From an uncultured Bacilli bacterium (GTDB lineage Bacteria > Bacillota_I > Bacilli_A > RF39 > UBA660), in NCBI GenBank assembly GCA_944351345.1, contig CALVPO010000015.1, positions 1 through 18,557 on the forward strand: a DNA stretch of 18,557 nt, given 5' to 3'. Below, piece after piece: positions 15,598 through 18,557 of this stretch. The translations under genes and the position numbers were made by a program. Below the pieces are notes generated by a model. The model saw only the letters and a program-made list of their open reading frames with translations. It was not told where the DNA came from and ran no database searches. Within the stretch, counting starts at the first letter, position 1. Every line of letters begins with the position of its first letter.

Positions 15598-16143
15598 ATG
15601 AATAAGTGTAATAATGGTCATGTATATGGTGAATATACTATCATAGATGGAAAAGCTTCTAGGACTTGTATGTGTTGTGGTCATGTACAAGAATATCCTA
15701 TTGATAAAGATATTGTTGATGAAATATCTAAGCAAAAGGAAGCTAAAATTTTAATAAATACTTTATTATCTGGTGACCCTGAATTAATTACTAGTAATGA
15801 AGATGCTGTTAAATTGGTTAGTTGTATAATTGACGATATGTTTGACATTCACGTTTACAATAATGGTAAGCAACAAGAAATTATTAATTCGGTAAGACAA
15901 TTTAGTAAGTATGATGATTTTTTTAAGAATGCTAGTGATTGTTTAAATTTCTTTTTTAAAATAAATAAATTTAAAATTGCTTATGGATTAGATAATTTTC
16001 CTGATGAAGAGTCAAAAATTATTTATGAGGCTATGTGCGATAAATTTGATTCTTCATACAACAATTCTATTAGAATGTCAGAGAATATATTAGCTACTTT
16101 ACATGATAGTCAAAATCAAAAAGAATCATTTATAAGAAGATGA
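15598..16143 (+). CDS. Zinc-ribbon protein of unknown function
   Basis: This 181-residue soluble protein is not one I recognise. The N-terminus has a zinc-ribbon-like pattern: Cys4 and His8 (CNNGH), then Cys24 and Cys27 in RTCMCCGH, with Cys26 as a further candidate. Between them is a beta hairpin with GEYTIIDGK. Residues 36-181 have no Cys-rich motif and look mostly helical and acidic, with the segment DDFFKNASDCLNFFFKINKF rich in Phe. There is no signal peptide or membrane segment. AAAAGGAG lies 7 bases before the ATG and a promoter is visible, so it is probably expressed. It is divergent from the tsa operon, and its stop sits in a terminator shared with the next gene. Confidence 0.8.
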   Translation: MNKCNNGHVYGEYTIIDGKASRTCMCCGHVQEYPIDKDIVDEISKQKEAKILINTLLSGDPELITSNEDAVKLVSCIIDDMFDIHVYNNGKQQEIINSVRQFSKYDDFFKNASDCLNFFFKINKFKIAYGLDNFPDEESKIIYEAMCDKFDSSYNNSIRMSENILATLHDSQNQKESFIRR

Positions 16144-16155
16144 TTCTTTTTTTTA
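16118..16155 (+). terminator. Bidirectional terminator overlapping the zinc-ribbon stop codon
   Basis: A perfect 12-bp stem pairs AAAAAGAATCAT (16118-16129) with ATGATTCTTTTT (16140-16151) around a 10-base loop, followed by more T. The TGA stop (16141-16143) is in the right arm. The minus-strand reading also ends in T, so it can serve the convergent gene that ends at 16153. Confidence 0.85.
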
Positions 16156-17205
16156 TGCTCCGAATGTATTATATAAAAATTTTCCTAACTCAATACTAAC
16201 TACTGTAACAACTACTAAAATTACTAATAGTATTAATAAATTCGCAAAGCCACCACTTTTTTTGTCTAGTTCGTTTACTTGACTTTCTTCTGATTCTACG
16301 TTAGGTGTAGTATTAGTAGTTGGGGTTGTTGGTGACGTAGTTTGATTTTGTTGTTTAGGGACAGTTTGTAATACTTGAGTTGTTTCTAAATGACTATTTT
16401 GAATTGGTTTAGGTTCAAAAATATCATTTTGTTCATTAGTATTTGTTGGAGTTGCTGGTGCTGGCTGATTAGTATCTGGTTTGGGTTGTGAAAATATATC
16501 ATTTGCCTGTTCTGGAATATTTTGTTCTTTAGGAATATTCTGCTCTTCCGAAATTTGAGATTGAGGACTTGGAGATGATGCAAATATATCATTCGTAGGA
16601 GGTGCAGTTTGTACTTTACTAGCCTCTCCGGTAAATGGATTAATATTTTCAAATGGATTAGATGATGAAGGTTGATTAGACTGTTTATTTTTTAACTCAT
16701 TATATGATATTCCTTCAACAAAATTTGGCATTTGTTCTTCTAACCATGATACAAATTTATTATCAACATCTGTTTTCTCTACAATAATGATTTTTTGATT
16801 AATTCTACTTTTATCTACTCCAGCATCATTTAGTTTTTTATATATTTCACTAGTAATACTACCTATTTTTTTTGTTTCATCAAATATTTTTTGTTTGTCT
16901 CCACTATTAATTGAACTTGTTAAAAGATTAATATCTAGCATAGGAAATACTAATACTCCACTCGGATATGTATTATTTATATTGGTATATTCTTCATTTA
17001 TTTGTTGAATTAATGATTCTTTAGATAAAGAATTATTAATAACTGCATCAAATGACGGTTTCATATTAAGATCTATTAACATCGATATTTCTTTATCAGT
17101 GTTTTTTGGTAGTACTATAGAGTATTGTCCAGTTTGCTGACTATTTATTGTATAAATTGTACTATTATTATTTTCACTAAAATTATTTGCTCCTTCTAAT
17201 GTCAT
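16153..17205 (-). CDS. Predicted tail-anchored protein with disordered NDIF-repeat linker
   Basis: This 350-residue protein is of unknown function. Residues about 10-170 look folded, with alternating strands and helices (SGVLVFPMLD, KIIIVEKTD, WLEEQMPNFVEG). Residues 172-315 are a Pro/Gln/Asn/Thr/Ser linker, surely disordered. It carries the short motif NDIF three times (205-208, 235-238, 260-263), each followed by proline, and NPF twice (183-185, 189-191). Residues 320-342 form one strong membrane helix (FANLLILLVILVVVTVVSIE) only eight residues from the end. With no signal peptide, the likely topology is C-terminal anchored with the bulk in the cytoplasm, though this is inference. GAAAGAGGTG precedes the ATG. 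Its promoter shares a palindrome with that of rnjA. Confidence 0.82.
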   Translation of the reverse strand: MTLEGANNFSENNNSTIYTINSQQTGQYSIVLPKNTDKEISMLIDLNMKPSFDAVINNSLSKESLIQQINEEYTNINNTYPSGVLVFPMLDINLLTSSINSGDKQKIFDETKKIGSITSEIYKKLNDAGVDKSRINQKIIIVEKTDVDNKFVSWLEEQMPNFVEGISYNELKNKQSNQPSSSNPFENINPFTGEASKVQTAPPTNDIFASSPSPQSQISEEQNIPKEQNIPEQANDIFSQPKPDTNQPAPATPTNTNEQNDIFEPKPIQNSHLETTQVLQTVPKQQNQTTSPTTPTTNTTPNVESEESQVNELDKKSGGFANLLILLVILVVVTVVSIELGKFLYNTFGA

Positions 17206-17236
17206 ATTAACACCTCTTTCTGCTATTATTGATTTA

Positions 17237-17265
17237 ATTATAATATAGAATTATTAAAAATTCAA
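17237..17265 (-). promoter_or_regulatory. Promoter of the tail-anchored protein gene
   Basis: On the minus strand TTGAAT (17260-17265) and TATAAT (17237-17242) are separated by 17 bases. The -35 box lies inside the left arm of the palindrome at 17256-17283. Confidence 0.75.
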
Positions 17266-17283
17266 GTAGCTACTTGAATTTTT
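17256..17283. promoter_or_regulatory. Perfect 28-bp palindrome, likely operator
   Basis: The two 14-base arms at 17256-17269 and 17270-17283 are exact reverse complements with no spacer; the core halves read TTCAAGTAG and CTACTTGAA. Each arm contains the -35 box of one of two divergent promoters. It is not followed by a gene end on either side, so a terminator role is unlikely; a dimeric repressor or activator site is the simplest reading. Confidence 0.65.
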
Positions 17284-17302
17284 GAAAAAAATATAGTATA
17301 AT
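17274..17302 (+). promoter_or_regulatory. Promoter of rnjA
   Basis: TTGAAT (17274-17279) and TATAAT (17297-17302) are separated by 17 bases, an exact mirror of the minus-strand promoter. The leader would be about 70 bases, without a recognisable structured element. Confidence 0.75.
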
Positions 17303-17378
17303 TTTTTTATTAGTGGAACTTTTCTAAAAAATTTTTTATTTTTGTAAACGGTTAAATTTAATAAGAAAGGAAGTTTTA

Positions 17379-18557
17379 ATGAAAGAAGATAATAATACTC
17401 GCGTCTTTGCTTTAGGTGGTTTAGGCGAAGTTGGAAAAAACATGTATTGTGTTATGCACAAGGATGAAATAATTATAGTCGATTCAGGTGTTATGTTTCC
17501 TGAGGACGATTTATTAGGAATTGATTATGTAATTCCTGATTATACTTTTTTAAAAGAAAATCAAAACAAAATAAAAGCTCTACTTATAACGCATGGGCAT
17601 GAAGATCATATTGGAGGAATTCCTTTTTTGTTACAAACAGTAGAAATTCCTAAAATTTATGCACCTGCTCAGGCTAAAGCTTTGATTGATAAGAAATTAG
17701 AAGAAAGACATATGAAATATAAAAATTTATTTATTTATAATGAAAAAACGAAAATAAAAACTAAATACTTTAATATAGAATTTTTTAGAACTACGCACTC
17801 TATTCCAGATTCTCATGGTATTTCTATTAATACTCCTAATGGTACCATTGTTATGACTGGAGATTTTAAAATTGATTTAACACCTATAGGACCTATGTCT
17901 GATATTCATAAAATGGCTAAAATTGGTAATAGTGGTGTACGATTACTTATGAGTGATTCTACTAATGCTACTGTTAAGGGAATGTCAACTAGTGAATCTA
18001 TTGTTGATAGTAACTTAAGTGAAATATTTTCTAACGAGAAAAGCAGTAGAATTATATTAGCAACTTTTGCTTCAAATATTTATAGACTTAAACATATTAT
18101 TGAAATTTGTAAAAAGAATAATAGAAAAGTAGCTTTATTTGGTAGAAGTATGGATACTTCTATAGATATTGCTATGAAATGTGGCTATATTAAGGATAAA
18201 AAAATTATTGTTACACCAGAAGAAGCTAATAAATTAAAACCTTCACAGATATGCTTGTTATGTACTGGTAGTCAAGGTGAGCCATTAGCTGCTTTATCTA
18301 GAATTGCTAATGGAAGTCATAAACAAATAAAATTGATGCCTAACGATATAGTTATATTTTCTTCATCTCCTATTCCTGGTAATGCTGCTAGTGTTGCTAA
18401 GACTATTAATAGGTTATATTTAAAAGGTGTTCGAGTATATACTAATTCTGATGATGATGAAATTCACTCTTCTGGACATGCTAATCAAGATGAATTAAAA
18501 TTAATGATAAGGTTATTTAAACCAGAATATTTTGCTCCATATCACGGTGAATATAGA
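17379..18557 (+). CDS. rnjA: Ribonuclease J, partial (3' end beyond window)
   Basis: RNase J combines 5'-3' exonuclease and endonuclease activities in mRNA decay and rRNA maturation. The first 393 codons are here; B. subtilis RNase J1 has 555 residues. The metallo-beta-lactamase core shows GGLGEVGKNM, VDSGVMFPEDD, and the metal motif THGHEDHIGG with His72, His74, Asp76 and His77, then His140 (RTTHSIPDS) and Asp162 (TGDFK). The beta-CASP part follows, with MSDSTNA, LATFASNIYRL, CTGSQGEP, SSSPIPGN, HSSGHA and, at the window edge, PYHGEYR. GAAAGGAAG lies before the ATG. The small rpoY (ykzG) gene that precedes rnjA in B. subtilis is not present. J1 rather than J2 is a guess. Confidence 0.96.
   Translation, partial: MKEDNNTRVFALGGLGEVGKNMYCVMHKDEIIIVDSGVMFPEDDLLGIDYVIPDYTFLKENQNKIKALLITHGHEDHIGGIPFLLQTVEIPKIYAPAQAKALIDKKLEERHMKYKNLFIYNEKTKIKTKYFNIEFFRTTHSIPDSHGISINTPNGTIVMTGDFKIDLTPIGPMSDIHKMAKIGNSGVRLLMSDSTNATVKGMSTSESIVDSNLSEIFSNEKSSRIILATFASNIYRLKHIIEICKKNNRKVALFGRSMDTSIDIAMKCGYIKDKKIIVTPEEANKLKPSQICLLCTGSQGEPLAALSRIANGSHKQIKLMPNDIVIFSSSPIPGNAASVAKTINRLYLKGVRVYTNSDDDEIHSSGHANQDELKLMIRLFKPEYFAPYHGEYR

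Noticed and set aside
1242..16143. Use of the mycoplasma genetic code (TGA as tryptophan)
   Set aside because: TGA ends the nucleosidase, tsaE, tsaB and zinc-ribbon genes at the expected lengths, and tryptophan is encoded by TGG throughout.
16386..16652. Minus-strand 88-codon frame inside the tail-anchored protein gene
   Set aside because: It is the same strand in another frame over the low-complexity linker, where repetitive codons keep alternative frames open.
17303..17378. A riboswitch, T-box or rpoY gene in the rnjA leader
   Set aside because: The 75-base leader is nearly all A and T with no stable hairpin, no T-box core and no open frame of rpoY size.

Overview
The window is very AT-rich DNA (roughly three quarters A+T by eye) from a low-GC Firmicute-type bacterium. 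PolC, RecU, a class A penicillin-binding protein, RNase J, a YugI-type S1 protein and a YunB-like protein point to the Bacilli side of the phylum and to a walled, perhaps spore-forming ancestry. TGA is used as a stop codon in several genes, including two ATGA overlaps, so the mycoplasma code is excluded. PolC carries two long extra segments of a kind I associate with uncultured gut Bacilli (RF39-like or Erysipelotrichia-like lineages). That placement is inference.

Layout. 1-105: a cluster of short direct repeats that looks like the end of an IS21-type insertion sequence. 106-517: yugI-like S1-domain gene with its own promoter. 534-1072: a five-tRNA operon (Val, Thr, Tyr, Gln, Lys), with a strong promoter inside a large dyad and a terminator at the end. 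1242-7675 (minus strand): an MTA/SAH nucleosidase-like gene, polC, and a yunB-like gene. 7801-11112 (plus): recU followed by a class A PBP, the conserved recU-ponA pair. 11141-12318 (minus): an Asp/Asn/Thr-rich lipoprotein and an XRE-type regulator. 12550-12885: a relic of a tyrosine recombinase C-terminus beside tRNA-Asn. 12975-15432 (minus): tsaE-tsaB-rimI-tsaD, four tightly packed genes for t6A tRNA modification and N-terminal acetylation. 15598-16143 (plus): a zinc-ribbon protein of unknown role. 16153-17205 (minus): an unknown, apparently tail-anchored protein with a disordered repeat-bearing linker. 17379-18557 (plus): the first 393 codons of RNase J, cut by the window end.

Most genes are housekeeping: translation and RNA (tRNAs, t6A, YugI, RNase J), replication and recombination (PolC, RecU), and cell wall (PBP1). 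The less explained parts are regulatory or unknown: a perfect 28-bp palindrome joining the -35 boxes of two divergent, near-symmetric promoters (17237-17302), a dyad enclosing the tRNA operon promoter, stop codons buried in bidirectional terminators, the zinc-ribbon protein, and the NDIF-repeat membrane protein. I found no CRISPR array, T-box or other recognisable riboswitch, rRNA gene, or complete mobile element. No intergenic stretch exceeds about 300 bases once the tRNAs and relic are counted.
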